NCBI RefSeq assembly: GCF_003352045.1
Contig: NZ_CP025815.1
Location: 3,038,001-3,102,000 of the forward strand
Reading direction: 5' to 3'
Source of the DNA: Sulfitobacter sp. JL08
GTDB lineage: Bacteria; Pseudomonadota; Alphaproteobacteria; Rhodobacterales; Rhodobacteraceae
DNA length: 64,000 nucleotides
Below, piece by piece: positions 23,740 to 32,383 of the stretch. The notes under the pieces are model-generated. The model was not told the origin of the DNA and made no database searches. It was given only the letters and a program-made list of their open reading frames with translations. The position numbers and the translations under genes are program-made. Position 1 is the first letter of the stretch. Every line of letters starts with the position of its first letter.

Positions 23740-24744
23740 ATGCAACCATCAGGCGATCATAATACGCAGGATTCCGATGCGTCCGCCCGCGCGGTTGCCA
23801 GCCCGTCCACCAACCCCGGATTCTACGTAAACGGCGTGCGCGCCAACACCGGACCGCAAAACAACAGAACGCTTTTCAGATCCCTTCCAGACGGCGTTCT
23901 GGGCATGATGTACATGTCGCTTGCATTTTTTCTGGTGGCGGCCTCCGATGCACAGGTCAAGGTGCTGACAGAAGCGTTTCATCCGATGCAGATCGCGTGG
24001 ACCCGCCAGATGGGTCTGTTGCTGGGTGCCCTGGTTCTGCTGGCGATGAAGGGCGGCCAGATCCTGCGCACCAGCAACATTCCACTGCAGGTCGTTCGGG
24101 GTGTTCTGGCCCTGATGACGGCCACGTTTTTCGTGTTCGGCCTGCGCTTTGTGCCTCTGGCGGATGCGGTCGCGGTGTGTTTCGTAGCGCCGATCATGGT
24201 CACGGCAATGGGCGCGTTGTTTCTGGGGGAACCTGTCGGCATCCGCCGCTGGAGCGCGGTGATCGTCGGCTTTATCGGCACCCTGATCATCATTCGCCCG
24301 GGCTTTGCTTCGTTTCACCCTGCAATGCTGCTGGTGGTGCTGGCCGCGACCTGCTTTGCCGTCCGGCAGGTTTTGTCGCGCAATCTGGTTGTGCAGGATG
24401 GAGTTGCCACCACGATCACCTACACCGCCTTTGTCAGCATCATCGTGCTTACCGTGCCCCTGCCTTTTTTCTGGACAACGCCCGAAACCTTTAATCAGGT
24501 TCTTCTGATGATCGGTGTCGCCGGGTTCGCCGCGCTGGCGGAATTGCTGTTCGTCAAGGCGCTCGAGGTGGGGATGACCGTGGTCGTCGCCCCCGTGCAG
24601 TACACCCTGATTATCTGGGGCACCTTTTACGGATGGATCATTTTCGGGCATTTCCCCGATATGTGGACGGTTCTTGGAACCATGATAATCGTCGTCACAG
24701 GTTTTTACATTTTCAACCGCGAACGCATGCTGATGCGGATCTGA
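23740..24744 (+). CDS. EamA/DMT-family transporter
   Basis: A 334-residue integral membrane protein of the drug/metabolite transporter superfamily with ten predicted helices in two EamA repeats. After a polar N-terminal extension of about 50 residues come the helices, with typical segments such as R-F-V-P-L-A-D-A-V-A-V-C-F, and G-F-I-G-T-L-I-I-I-R-P-G-F closing the first repeat. Family members export amino acids, purines or other metabolites; the substrate is not predictable. The N-terminal extension is longer than usual, and a later start near the first helix is possible. Confidence 0.82.
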   Translation: MQPSGDHNTQDSDASARAVASPSTNPGFYVNGVRANTGPQNNRTLFRSLPDGVLGMMYMSLAFFLVAASDAQVKVLTEAFHPMQIAWTRQMGLLLGALVLLAMKGGQILRTSNIPLQVVRGVLALMTATFFVFGLRFVPLADAVAVCFVAPIMVTAMGALFLGEPVGIRRWSAVIVGFIGTLIIIRPGFASFHPAMLLVVLAATCFAVRQVLSRNLVVQDGVATTITYTAFVSIIVLTVPLPFFWTTPETFNQVLLMIGVAGFAALAELLFVKALEVGMTVVVAPVQYTLIIWGTFYGWIIFGHFPDMWTVLGTMIIVVTGFYIFNRERMLMRI

Positions 24745-24758
24745 TCGCGGGCCTTTCC

Positions 24759-25004
24759 CTAACCGCCCACCATGTAGGGCAGCAGCACAATCTCGTTCTT
24801 GTCGGACAAGGGCGTAAACCACGCATCGCGGTAAATCACTCCGTCCAGCGCCAGGGACACCCCGCGCTTGATCTGCGGTTCAAGTGCGGGATGTAATTCC
24901 ACCAGCTGGTCCAGCAGTTCCTTAAAGTTCCTGGCCTCGACCTCGACAACCGCCTGACCATCGGCCAGGCTGCGCAAAGACCCCCAAAGCTTTACCTGAA
25001 CCAT
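24759..25004 (-). CDS. MoaD/ThiS-like small sulfur-carrier protein
   Basis: An 81-residue ubiquitin-like protein ending in the V-G-G tail needed for adenylation and thiocarboxylation in MoaD and ThiS. The body fits the beta-grasp fold (V-Q-V-K-L-W-G-S-L-R, later D-G-V-I-Y-R-D-A-W-F-T-P-L, D-E-I-V-L-L-P-like end). It starts two bases before the large subunit gene ends and reads in the same direction, so it is probably the last gene of the molybdenum hydroxylase operon and may help cofactor assembly for that enzyme. Confidence 0.75.
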   Translation of the reverse strand: MVQVKLWGSLRSLADGQAVVEVEARNFKELLDQLVELHPALEPQIKRGVSLALDGVIYRDAWFTPLSDKNEIVLLPYMVGG

Positions 25005-25006
25005 GC

Positions 25007-27250
25007 CTAGCCCTTGTCTGACATCGCCTTCAGCAATTTGGGCGGCGACATCGGCAGTTCCGTCATGCGTACACCGGTTGCGCGCGACACCGCGTTTGCA
25101 ATCGCGGCCAGCGGCGGCACAATCGGCGTTTCCCCGACACCGCGCACACCATAAGGATGGCCCGGATTGGGAATCTCCAGAATAACCGTTTCAATCGACG
25201 GGAGATCCGATGCCACCGGCACCCGGTAATCCAGAAAGCCCGGATTTTGCAGGCGGCCGTCTTCGCCATAGATGTACTCTTCGTTCAGTGCCCAGCCGAT
25301 GCCCTGCACCGCACCACCCTGCATCTGGCCTTCGACATAGTCGGGATGCACCGCCTTGCCCGCGTCCTGAAAAATCGTATAGCGCACAACCTTTGTGGTT
25401 CCGGTTTCGGGGTCCACTTCGGTATCCACCAGATGCACACCGAAACTGACACCGGCACCATCGGCATTCACCTCGTGATGGCCCGCAATCGGGCCGCCGG
25501 TATTGTCCGAAATTGCCGCAATCTCGGCTAGTGTCATCGGATCGAAATCACCCGCATTCGGACCAGACGGTTTGGCGGCGCCGTCTTCCCAGATCACCGC
25601 CTCTTCGTCAATGCCCCAGATCTTGGCAACACGGGCGCACATTTCCTTGATCGCGGCACGCGCCGCCTTGATCGTGGCCAGCCCCACCGCAAAGGTCACA
25701 CGGCTGCCATCGGTCACATCGTTGTAACCGATCGAATTTGTGTCGGTGATGACCGTGCGCACCTTGTCCAGCGGAACGCCCAGCTCTTCCGCCGCCATCA
25801 TCGAAATCGATGCCCGCGATCCCCCGATATCGGGGTTGCCTTCGACCACGCTGATCGTGCCGTCGGAATCGATGTTCAGCGACACACAGGTGTTTCCGCC
25901 GAAATTGAACCAGAAGCCGCAGGACAAACCGCGCCCCTGATTTTCACCCAGGGGGGCAGTGTAATGCGGATGTGCCTTGGCCGCTTCCAGCGTTGCAACC
26001 AGCCCGATTTCGTTGAATGTGGGGCCATAGGACGACAACGTTCCTTTGCGGGCGGCGTTTTTCAGGCGCACATCCAGCGGATCAAGACCCAGATCCTGAC
26101 ACAGCTCGTCCACCACGCTTTCCACCGCGTAAATCGCCATGGGCGCACCGGGCGCGCGATAAGCCACCTCTTTGGGGCGGTTTGTCATCACATTCCAGCC
26201 CAGCGTACGCACCGCTTCCAGATCATAGGCGGCAAAGGCCGATTGCGCACCGAATTCAACGGTTCCACAGGGAAACGCACCGCCCTGATAGCGCAGACGC
26301 GCCTGCCCGGCGGTGATCCGGCCATCTTTTGTCATGCCGATTTTCACATCGGTCGATGACGACACAGTCGGCCCCGTGGCGCGGAACACTTCTTCACGCG
26401 TCATGACGATTTTCACCGGCCTGCCCGACTTGCGCGACAACGCCAGCGCGACAGGTTCGATAAACACGGTTGTCTTGCCGCCAAACCCGCCGCCGATTTC
26501 CGATGCCGTCACCTTCAACTGGCTGGCGTCCATGCCCAACAGCGGTGCACAGACCGACCGGACCATGAACTGGCCCTGCGTACAGCACCACAAGTCACCC
26601 CGCCCGTCCGGACCTAGCGACGCCAGACAGGCATGGGGTTCGATATAGCCCTGATGCGTGGCCGCGGTTTTGAAACTGCGTTCGATGATCTTGTCGGCCT
26701 TGGCAAATCCGGCGTCCAGATCCCCGTGCCCGAATTCGAAATGGCTGGTGACGTTCTGGGACATATCCGCGCCAACAGATTCGTCCGCGCGCCCCTCTTG
26801 CACAACGGGCGCACCGGGCTTCATCGCCTCGTCCACATCAGTGACATGGGGCAACACTTCGTATTCCACCTTGATCAGACGGATCGCCGCCTTGGCCACA
26901 GAGCGGCTGACCGCCGCAACAGCCGCCACCGCGTGCCCGTCGTAAAGCGCCTTGTCCCGCGCCAGACAATTGTCAGCAATATCCGCCAGATATTCATCAT
27001 CGGGACGTGTCAGATCGGCATGGGTCACAACCGCCTTGACGCCGTTCAGGGCCAGGGCCGCAGATGCATCGATTGACACGATGCGCGCATGGGCATGCGG
27101 GCTGCGCAGGATACGCCCGTACAGCATTCCGGGCGCATACATATCCGCGCCATACAGCGCCTTGCCCGTCACCTTGTCTATCCCGTCGGGGCGTTTGGCC
27201 CGCGTCCCTACGATTTTGAATTCGCGCTGGTTTTGTGCGTCATAGGCCAT
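25007..27250 (-). CDS. Molybdopterin-binding large subunit, xanthine dehydrogenase/CoxL form II-like
   Basis: A 747-residue subunit of a molybdenum hydroxylase. The N-terminal domain starts I-V-G-T-R-A-K-R-P-D-G-I-D-K-V-T-G-K-A. Later come G-G-F-G-G-K (molybdopterin contact) and A-Y-R-A-P-G-A-P. True aerobic CO dehydrogenases carry A-Y-x-C-S-F-R at that last place, so this is a form II or xanthine-dehydrogenase-like enzyme and not a CO oxidiser. It transfers water-derived oxygen to a C-H bond of a heterocycle or aldehyde. It sits in one operon with the FAD and 2Fe-2S subunits. Molybdate import genes lie at 39.9-42.5 kb. Confidence 0.88.
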   Translation of the reverse strand: MAYDAQNQREFKIVGTRAKRPDGIDKVTGKALYGADMYAPGMLYGRILRSPHAHARIVSIDASAALALNGVKAVVTHADLTRPDDEYLADIADNCLARDKALYDGHAVAAVAAVSRSVAKAAIRLIKVEYEVLPHVTDVDEAMKPGAPVVQEGRADESVGADMSQNVTSHFEFGHGDLDAGFAKADKIIERSFKTAATHQGYIEPHACLASLGPDGRGDLWCCTQGQFMVRSVCAPLLGMDASQLKVTASEIGGGFGGKTTVFIEPVALALSRKSGRPVKIVMTREEVFRATGPTVSSSTDVKIGMTKDGRITAGQARLRYQGGAFPCGTVEFGAQSAFAAYDLEAVRTLGWNVMTNRPKEVAYRAPGAPMAIYAVESVVDELCQDLGLDPLDVRLKNAARKGTLSSYGPTFNEIGLVATLEAAKAHPHYTAPLGENQGRGLSCGFWFNFGGNTCVSLNIDSDGTISVVEGNPDIGGSRASISMMAAEELGVPLDKVRTVITDTNSIGYNDVTDGSRVTFAVGLATIKAARAAIKEMCARVAKIWGIDEEAVIWEDGAAKPSGPNAGDFDPMTLAEIAAISDNTGGPIAGHHEVNADGAGVSFGVHLVDTEVDPETGTTKVVRYTIFQDAGKAVHPDYVEGQMQGGAVQGIGWALNEEYIYGEDGRLQNPGFLDYRVPVASDLPSIETVILEIPNPGHPYGVRGVGETPIVPPLAAIANAVSRATGVRMTELPMSPPKLLKAMSDKG

Positions 27251-27251
27251 C

Positions 27252-27728
27252 TTATGCGCTCCTCATCTCTGCCGCGGCGATCTGAACCGCCTTGATGATC
27301 TTGTCATAGCCGGTACAGCGGCACAGGTTGCCCGCCAGCCAGTACCGGATTTCGGTTTCGCTCGGATCCGGGTTCTTGGCCAGCAATGCCTTGGCCGCAA
27401 CCAGAATGCCCGGCGTACAGACACCGCATTGCAAGGCCGCCTTTTCGATAAAGACCCGCTGCAACACATGCAGGTTGTCCCCGTCGGCCATGCCTTCGAT
27501 GGTTTCAATCTCGGCGCCGTCGGCCTCGGCCCCCAGCACAAGGCACGAACAGACAAGACGGCCATTCAGCATCACGCTACAGGCACCGCAATCGCCTGTG
27601 CCGCAGCCTTCCTTGGCGCCTGTCAGGTTCAGACGGTCGCGCAGCGCATCCAGCAGCGTTTCATCAGGGGCGCAGATAAACTCGGCCTCGTCGCCGTTGA
27701 CGGTCGTGGAAACGTGGAAATTCTTCAT
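27252..27728 (-). CDS. 2Fe-2S subunit of the molybdenum hydroxylase (CoxS-like)
   Basis: A 158-residue iron-sulfur subunit with both cluster motifs: plant-ferredoxin type G-C-G-T-G-D-C-G-A-C-S and the C-terminal Q-C-G-V-C-T-P-G with N-L-C-R-C-T-G-Y. It passes electrons from the molybdenum centre to FAD. I start it at ATG 27728, which overlaps the FAD subunit stop by four bases; a longer upstream frame is not family-like. The large subunit gene follows after one base. Confidence 0.93.
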   Translation of the reverse strand: MKNFHVSTTVNGDEAEFICAPDETLLDALRDRLNLTGAKEGCGTGDCGACSVMLNGRLVCSCLVLGAEADGAEIETIEGMADGDNLHVLQRVFIEKAALQCGVCTPGILVAAKALLAKNPDPSETEIRYWLAGNLCRCTGYDKIIKAVQIAAAEMRSA

Positions 27729-28588
27729 GATCTTTCTCCCGCACGCGCATAGGCGATCAGGGCGGCGCGTTTTGCCAACACGCCTGCCGTTTTTGTCCGA
27801 AATTCGATTGTGCCGCGCTTGTCGGTGATCGGGGAACACACCGCCTCGACCTCGGCCACCAGTCTGGCCACGGCTGCATCATCCAGTTTGGTGCCCACCA
27901 GCGCCGCACCCGCCTTGGGCACCATAACCACCGTCGGGGCCACTGCCCCCACCGCGACCCGCGCCGCAACACAGGTGCCATCAGCGTCCAGCTCAACGCT
28001 CACGCCGGCCGAGGCAACGGCAATGTCCATTTCCGTGCGCGGAATGAAGCGCAAATACGCATCCGATGCCCGTGCAGGCCGCGCCGGCAGAAACACCGAG
28101 GTGATGATATCGCCCTTTTCAAGGTTCGTCTTGCTTGGCCCCTTTGGAATATCCATGACAGACACGTCGCGCGTGCCCTTGACCCCGTGAATGCGCACCA
28201 TGGCATCTGCTGCAAACATCGCGGGCACACTATCGGCGGCGGGTGATCCGTTGCACAGGTTGCCCGCCATCGTGGCGCGCCCCTGCACTTGCGTTGATCC
28301 GATAAGTTCCATCGCCTCGACCACACCGGGCCACATCGCGCTGACGCCCCCATGTTCACCCAGTTGCGCACCTGAAACCGCAGCCCCGATGCGATATCCA
28401 CCGTCTTCTTCGGTAATGGCGCGCATGCCGTCCAGATGTTTCAGATCGACAATCAGGTCGGGTTCAACAACCTCTGATTTCAACTGCACCAGCACATCGG
28501 TGCCCCCCGCCAGAATACGGGTGATACCCTGTTCTTTGGACAGAATTGCCGATGCCTCTTCCAGATTTTGCGGTCGTTCGAATTTCAT
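27725..28588 (-). CDS. FAD-binding subunit of the molybdenum hydroxylase (CoxM-like)
   Basis: A 287-residue flavin subunit. The FAD-contact motifs are A-G-G-T-D-V-L-V-Q-L near residue 28 and A-T-M-A-G-N-L-C-N-G-S-P-A-A-D-S near residue 105, corresponding to the A-G-G-H-S and T-I-G-G-N motifs of the family. It is the first gene of the minus-strand M-S-L operon and lies 80 bp downstream of the ammonia-lyase-like gene, with an inverted repeat in the gap. Confidence 0.92.
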   Translation of the reverse strand: MKFERPQNLEEASAILSKEQGITRILAGGTDVLVQLKSEVVEPDLIVDLKHLDGMRAITEEDGGYRIGAAVSGAQLGEHGGVSAMWPGVVEAMELIGSTQVQGRATMAGNLCNGSPAADSVPAMFAADAMVRIHGVKGTRDVSVMDIPKGPSKTNLEKGDIITSVFLPARPARASDAYLRFIPRTEMDIAVASAGVSVELDADGTCVAARVAVGAVAPTVVMVPKAGAALVGTKLDDAAVARLVAEVEAVCSPITDKRGTIEFRTKTAGVLAKRAALIAYARAGERS

Positions 28589-28642
28589 GGGATCCCCCTG
28601 CGTCTTTCGCTGACAGTCTAGCCGAGATTTTTGTACGATTAA

Positions 28643-28657
28643 ACCTGAGGCTCAGGT
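28643..28657. promoter_or_regulatory. Perfect inverted repeat ahead of the molybdenum hydroxylase genes
   Basis: ACCTGAG-G-CTCAGGT is a perfect 7-1-7 dyad in the 80-bp gap between the ammonia-lyase-like gene and the FAD subunit gene. Its place upstream of the coxM-like start suits an operator; the binding protein is unknown. Confidence 0.4.
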
Positions 28658-28668
28658 AGTCCCCATTT

Positions 28669-30150
28669 TCAGATTTCACATGTTTCTTGCGCGCAGACAC
28701 GCGCCAGCAAGCGGCTTGCAACGTCAATGTCGCCACCCAAAGGCCGGTCAGCCTGAACCATCGCCACCTCTGCGCGCAACGCCGCATACAATTCGCCCGC
28801 CAAACCGGCGGGGCAGGTACCGCGCAAATCCATCGCCTGCGCCGCCACCACCGCCTCGGCCCCGCACAGCAATGCAAAGGGCACGCCTTGCTCACCCAGC
28901 TTGATCGCCGCGGCGGGGGTCATCGCCGCCATATCCTCGACCGTATCCGACACCGGTGCCGGATCAAGCGCGGCAGGCATGGCGTGGCGGCGCACATCGC
29001 CCAGCAGGGCCGCCGCCGTTTTCTGCAACGGCACCATCCCCGCCGATGCCCCGCCCACCGGGCTGAGGTATTTTGGCAATCCGGTCAGATCGGGGTTCAT
29101 CATCCGCTGTATCCGCTGAACCGACCCATTGGCCACCATGGCCATCGCAAGCGCCACATGATCCAGTGCCAGCGCCAGGGCTGGTGCATGAAAATTCGGC
29201 GTCGATACCATTGCCTGACGGCCCAGAACCACAGGGCTGTCGGATGTACCGTTCGCCTCATCCTGCCAGATCGCGGCCGCCCGCGCGCCGGCATCCACCG
29301 CCGCGCCCAGAACCGGCGCCACCACCCGAAAGCTAAGCGCATCCTGAATGCGGCGCGGCGCATTTTCGGTGTCCATGATCTGCGCCCCGAACCATGCTGC
29401 CACATCCGCCTGACCCGGCGCAGGGCGCAGCGCATTGATTTCAGGCGCAAAAATATCCCGATTGGCCCCGTAGCCTGTGTAAGACAATAGCGTTGCCGCA
29501 CGCGACTGGCGCAGGTTCTGTCGGGTCTGAAACAGCGCCTCGCCGGCCAGTGCGGTACTCAACCCGCCGTGATTGATCAGGGCCATCGCATCTTTTGGCT
29601 GCAACTCCGGAACCGTCAGACCGGCCCCTTCCAGCGCCGCGCCCGCCTCTGTCAGGACACCATCAACCCAGATATCGCCCTGCCCCAACAGTGCCAGCGC
29701 CCATACCGCGTTCTGCGTCAGATCCCCCGCCCCGATCGACCCATAGCGCGGCACAACAGGCGAAAGCCCAGTCGCAAACACCGCACATAAATGATCAAAC
29801 ACCGGCAGCGACATTCCCGAATGTCCCGCACAGGCCGACAGAATACGCGCCAAAAGCACCGCGCGCCCCGTCTGCTCTGGCAGCGGCGCGCCCGTGGCCA
29901 ACGCCCGCCCCGCAATCAACTGGTGCTGGAACACGGCAATATCCTCGGGTGCAATCCGGTGGCCCAGATTGGCCCCCAATCCGGTGTTCAGCCCGTAAAC
30001 CGGCGCCGCCCCCGCAGCGGCGGCATCCACCACACGGCGCGCCTCTGCCAGACGCGCGCGCACATCGTCCTGCACATCAAGCTGCCCGCGCCGTGAAAGC
30101 AGCGCGGCAAACGCCTCAAGCGTGACGGGCTCCGCGCCCAGCATCATCAC
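28669..30150 (-). CDS. Aromatic amino acid ammonia-lyase-like protein lacking the MIO serine
   Basis: A 493-residue protein of the histidine/phenylalanine ammonia-lyase family. Y52-G-L-N-T-G is the conserved tyrosine block, and N-H-G-G-L-S-T, Y-T-G-Y-G-A-N-R and Q-I-Q-R-like segments follow. The electrophilic MIO cofactor normally forms from A-S-G within G-S-V-G-A-S-G-D-L. Here residues 137-144 read G-S-I-G-A-G-D-L, so the serine is absent. The DNA codes GGGGCGGGGGAT at this point without ambiguity. Unless the cofactor forms in another way, it cannot be a normal MIO lyase. It overlaps the ornithine-cyclodeaminase-like gene by four bases. Confidence 0.75.
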   Translation of the reverse strand: MMMLGAEPVTLEAFAALLSRRGQLDVQDDVRARLAEARRVVDAAAAGAAPVYGLNTGLGANLGHRIAPEDIAVFQHQLIAGRALATGAPLPEQTGRAVLLARILSACAGHSGMSLPVFDHLCAVFATGLSPVVPRYGSIGAGDLTQNAVWALALLGQGDIWVDGVLTEAGAALEGAGLTVPELQPKDAMALINHGGLSTALAGEALFQTRQNLRQSRAATLLSYTGYGANRDIFAPEINALRPAPGQADVAAWFGAQIMDTENAPRRIQDALSFRVVAPVLGAAVDAGARAAAIWQDEANGTSDSPVVLGRQAMVSTPNFHAPALALALDHVALAMAMVANGSVQRIQRMMNPDLTGLPKYLSPVGGASAGMVPLQKTAAALLGDVRRHAMPAALDPAPVSDTVEDMAAMTPAAAIKLGEQGVPFALLCGAEAVVAAQAMDLRGTCPAGLAGELYAALRAEVAMVQADRPLGGDIDVASRLLARVCAQETCEI

Positions 30151-31154
30151 GCAAACCTCAGCCGCTGGCCGATTCCCATTGCGGCGGCCTTGCCCAGCAT
30201 CATATGGCCCAGCGCGATATCGGACAAAGACAGCCCGCGATGCCAGAACAATATGGTTTCATCCGCGCTTTCCCGTCCCGGTTTCACCCCGGCCACGATC
30301 TGTCCCAATTCGGCGTGCAAATTGTCCGCCGTCAGCTTGCCCGCGTCCACATGCGCCCGCAAGGCGCCGAAAATCCCGTGCGCCTGCCCCCAGTCGTCCA
30401 TCACGACCTTGTCCATGATATCCGTCAGGTTCAATTCGACCGTCGACATCGTGCCATAGGGAATGACCAGCGCGCCCTTTTTGACCCACTCGGTTTTGAA
30501 CATCACCTTGGGCTCGGGCAGGCGCGATGCCTCGACCATGATGTCGGCGCCTTCCAGACAGCTTTGCCAATCCTCCGTCACCACGATCTTGCGCCCCAGA
30601 TCGGCCTCCAGTTTCGCGGCAAAGGCCTCGCGGCTTTCGGGGCGGCGCGAATGCACGCGCACCTCTTCAAAATCAAACAGGTGGCACAGCAGGCGGATAT
30701 TCCAGTAGGCCGTGCCGCGTGCGCCGATATGGGCCAACACCTTGGGGTTTTTAGGGGCCAGATATTTCGCGCCCAGCGCAGTGATCGCGCCGGTGCGCAT
30801 TTCGGTGATGCCGGTGGCATCCACCAGCGCCTTTGGCGCGCCGTTGCGCGGATCAAACAGGGTCAGCAGCCCGTATTCGCTGGGCCGCCCGTCCTTGTAG
30901 TTGTCGACAAAGTCGCCCACCACCTTGACCCCCGCGCTGTCGATCTCGCCGCCGATCCAGCCGCGCAAGACATTGAAATGCCCCTCGACGCCGGCGCGCG
31001 GGCGGATATGGGTGCGCGGTTCAATCTCGGTCTCGCCGCGGCCCTGCATGGTCAGGCTGTCTTCGATCGCAGCCAGAATTTCGGCGTCCGTCAGCGCCAG
31101 ATCTTCGATATCGAACCGGTTGAGATAGTCGAAATAAACCGGGGGCATTGTCAT
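30147..31154 (-). CDS. Ornithine cyclodeaminase/mu-crystallin family protein
   Basis: A 335-residue NAD(P)-binding protein of the ornithine cyclodeaminase family, with the conserved T-G-I-T-E-M-R-T-G-A-I-T-A-L-G-A segment followed by the Rossmann motif region I-G-A-R-G-T-A. Members include ornithine, lysine and alanine converting enzymes and ketimine reductases, so the reaction could be reductive or deaminating. An N-terminal alternative start lies six codons upstream. It is probably the first gene of a minus-strand operon with the lyase-like gene, and both may act on the same amino-acid-derived compound. Confidence 0.82.
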   Translation of the reverse strand: MTMPPVYFDYLNRFDIEDLALTDAEILAAIEDSLTMQGRGETEIEPRTHIRPRAGVEGHFNVLRGWIGGEIDSAGVKVVGDFVDNYKDGRPSEYGLLTLFDPRNGAPKALVDATGITEMRTGAITALGAKYLAPKNPKVLAHIGARGTAYWNIRLLCHLFDFEEVRVHSRRPESREAFAAKLEADLGRKIVVTEDWQSCLEGADIMVEASRLPEPKVMFKTEWVKKGALVIPYGTMSTVELNLTDIMDKVVMDDWGQAHGIFGALRAHVDAGKLTADNLHAELGQIVAGVKPGRESADETILFWHRGLSLSDIALGHMMLGKAAAMGIGQRLRFA

Positions 31155-31534
31155 GGCATGTTCCTTTTGCAATCGCGGTCAGGTCAGGCAGAACCTTTCG
31201 CCGCAACTTCAATCGGTTCCGCCAGCCAAGGTCCAGCCTTGATTTATCGCCGGACTGCATTCAGGGCCCTTCCGCGCAGGATTTCCAACCGCAGGCAGCG
31301 CATTTAAAGCCCGCGCTGCGCGCCATCTGGTGCAATGTGGGTAAAAACAGCATATAATCGCTTTTGTGAAAAAAATTCGGGCTATTTCCCTAAATTTCGA
31401 GCATATAAATCGCATTACGTGCTGCTATCCCCCACTCACCTCTATAGTTTTCCATCTAAAAAACGCCACACACCACTCTGGACTTTCGCCAAAGCAGGCC
31501 ACACAGTCGCGCCATCCTGCTAGCGGAGCATTCC
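31155..31534. other. Divergent promoter region, no gene seen
   Basis: This AT-richer spacer separates the ornithine-cyclodeaminase-like gene from the divergent dioxygenase gene. Two similar blocks, AGCATATAATCGC near 31349 and AGCATATAAATCGC near 31399, may be promoter or regulator sites. I see no hairpin terminator or small gene that I can support. Confidence 0.35.
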
Positions 31535-32338
31535 ATGCCAAATCCCCTGATTTCGCAATCCGACATCGACACCTTCCAGAAGGACGGCGTCGTCATCATT
31601 CGCGGCCTGTTCGCCGATCATGTCGATGCCCTGCGCGACGGTATTGCCCAAAACATGGCCGATCCCGGCCCCTATGCCGCTGAAAACCTGAAACAGGGCG
31701 AAGCAGGGCGGTTTTTTGATGATTACTGCAACTGGCAGCGCATCACCCCGTTTCAGGACGTTATCGCGCGATCCCCCGCCGCCGAAGTGGCCGCAGACCT
31801 GATGCAATCGGACCGAGTGCAGATGTTCCACGATCACGTTCTGGTCAAGGAACCCGGCACGTCCAAACCCACCCCGTGGCACAGCGATGGCCCCTATTAT
31901 TTCGTAGAAGGCCGCCAGACCGTCAGCTTCTGGTCGCCCGTCGATCCGGTGAAAGAGGCCAGCCTGCGCTGCGTCGCGGGCAGCCACATGTGGCCCAAAC
32001 CGGTCCTACCGACGCGCTGGTTGTCCGAAACCAGCTTCTATCCCAACGAAGATGATTACATGCCCGTACCGGACCCCGACGCCGAAGGCATGGATATCCG
32101 CGAATGGGATATGGCACCGGGCGATGCTGTGGCCTTTCACTACCACGTACTGCACGGCGCGCGCGGCAATACCAGCACCGCCCGGCGCCGCGCGTTTTCC
32201 CTGCGCCTTGTCGGGGATGATGCGCGCTATGTGTCCCGTCCGGGGCCGACCTCACCACCGTTTCCGGGCCATGACATGCAAGACGGGCAACGCCTGCGCG
32301 AAGACTGGTTTCCGGTGCTTTACACCCGTGATGCATAG
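31535..32338 (+). CDS. Phytanoyl-CoA dioxygenase family protein
   Basis: A 267-residue Fe(II)/2-oxoglutarate dioxygenase. The metal triad is visible as P-W-H-S-D-G-P-Y-Y (H-x-D) and F-H-Y-H-V-L-H-G-A (distal His), with the arginine that binds 2-oxoglutarate in R-R-R-A-F-S-L-R. The family hydroxylates diverse small molecules as well as phytanoyl-CoA, so the substrate is open. It is divergent from the lyase and cyclodeaminase operon and followed by a GNAT gene 45 bp away, with which it may be cotranscribed. Confidence 0.82.
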   Translation: MPNPLISQSDIDTFQKDGVVIIRGLFADHVDALRDGIAQNMADPGPYAAENLKQGEAGRFFDDYCNWQRITPFQDVIARSPAAEVAADLMQSDRVQMFHDHVLVKEPGTSKPTPWHSDGPYYFVEGRQTVSFWSPVDPVKEASLRCVAGSHMWPKPVLPTRWLSETSFYPNEDDYMPVPDPDAEGMDIREWDMAPGDAVAFHYHVLHGARGNTSTARRRAFSLRLVGDDARYVSRPGPTSPPFPGHDMQDGQRLREDWFPVLYTRDA

Positions 32339-32383
32339 CCCTGCCCTGCGCGCCGTCCCTCACAGCACCGCCACCGAAACCCG

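Noticed and set aside
23749-24822. 357-codon minus-strand frame opposite the EamA transporter
   Set aside because: His/Gln/Arg-rich shadow of a membrane protein gene with clear helices on the other strand.
25007-28588. Aerobic carbon monoxide dehydrogenase
   Set aside because: The large subunit lacks the A-Y-x-C-S-F-R active-site motif, so a form II or xanthine-dehydrogenase-like assignment is safer.
30204-31307. 367-codon plus-strand frame opposite the ornithine-cyclodeaminase-like gene
   Set aside because: No domain; the minus strand carries the conserved family motifs.
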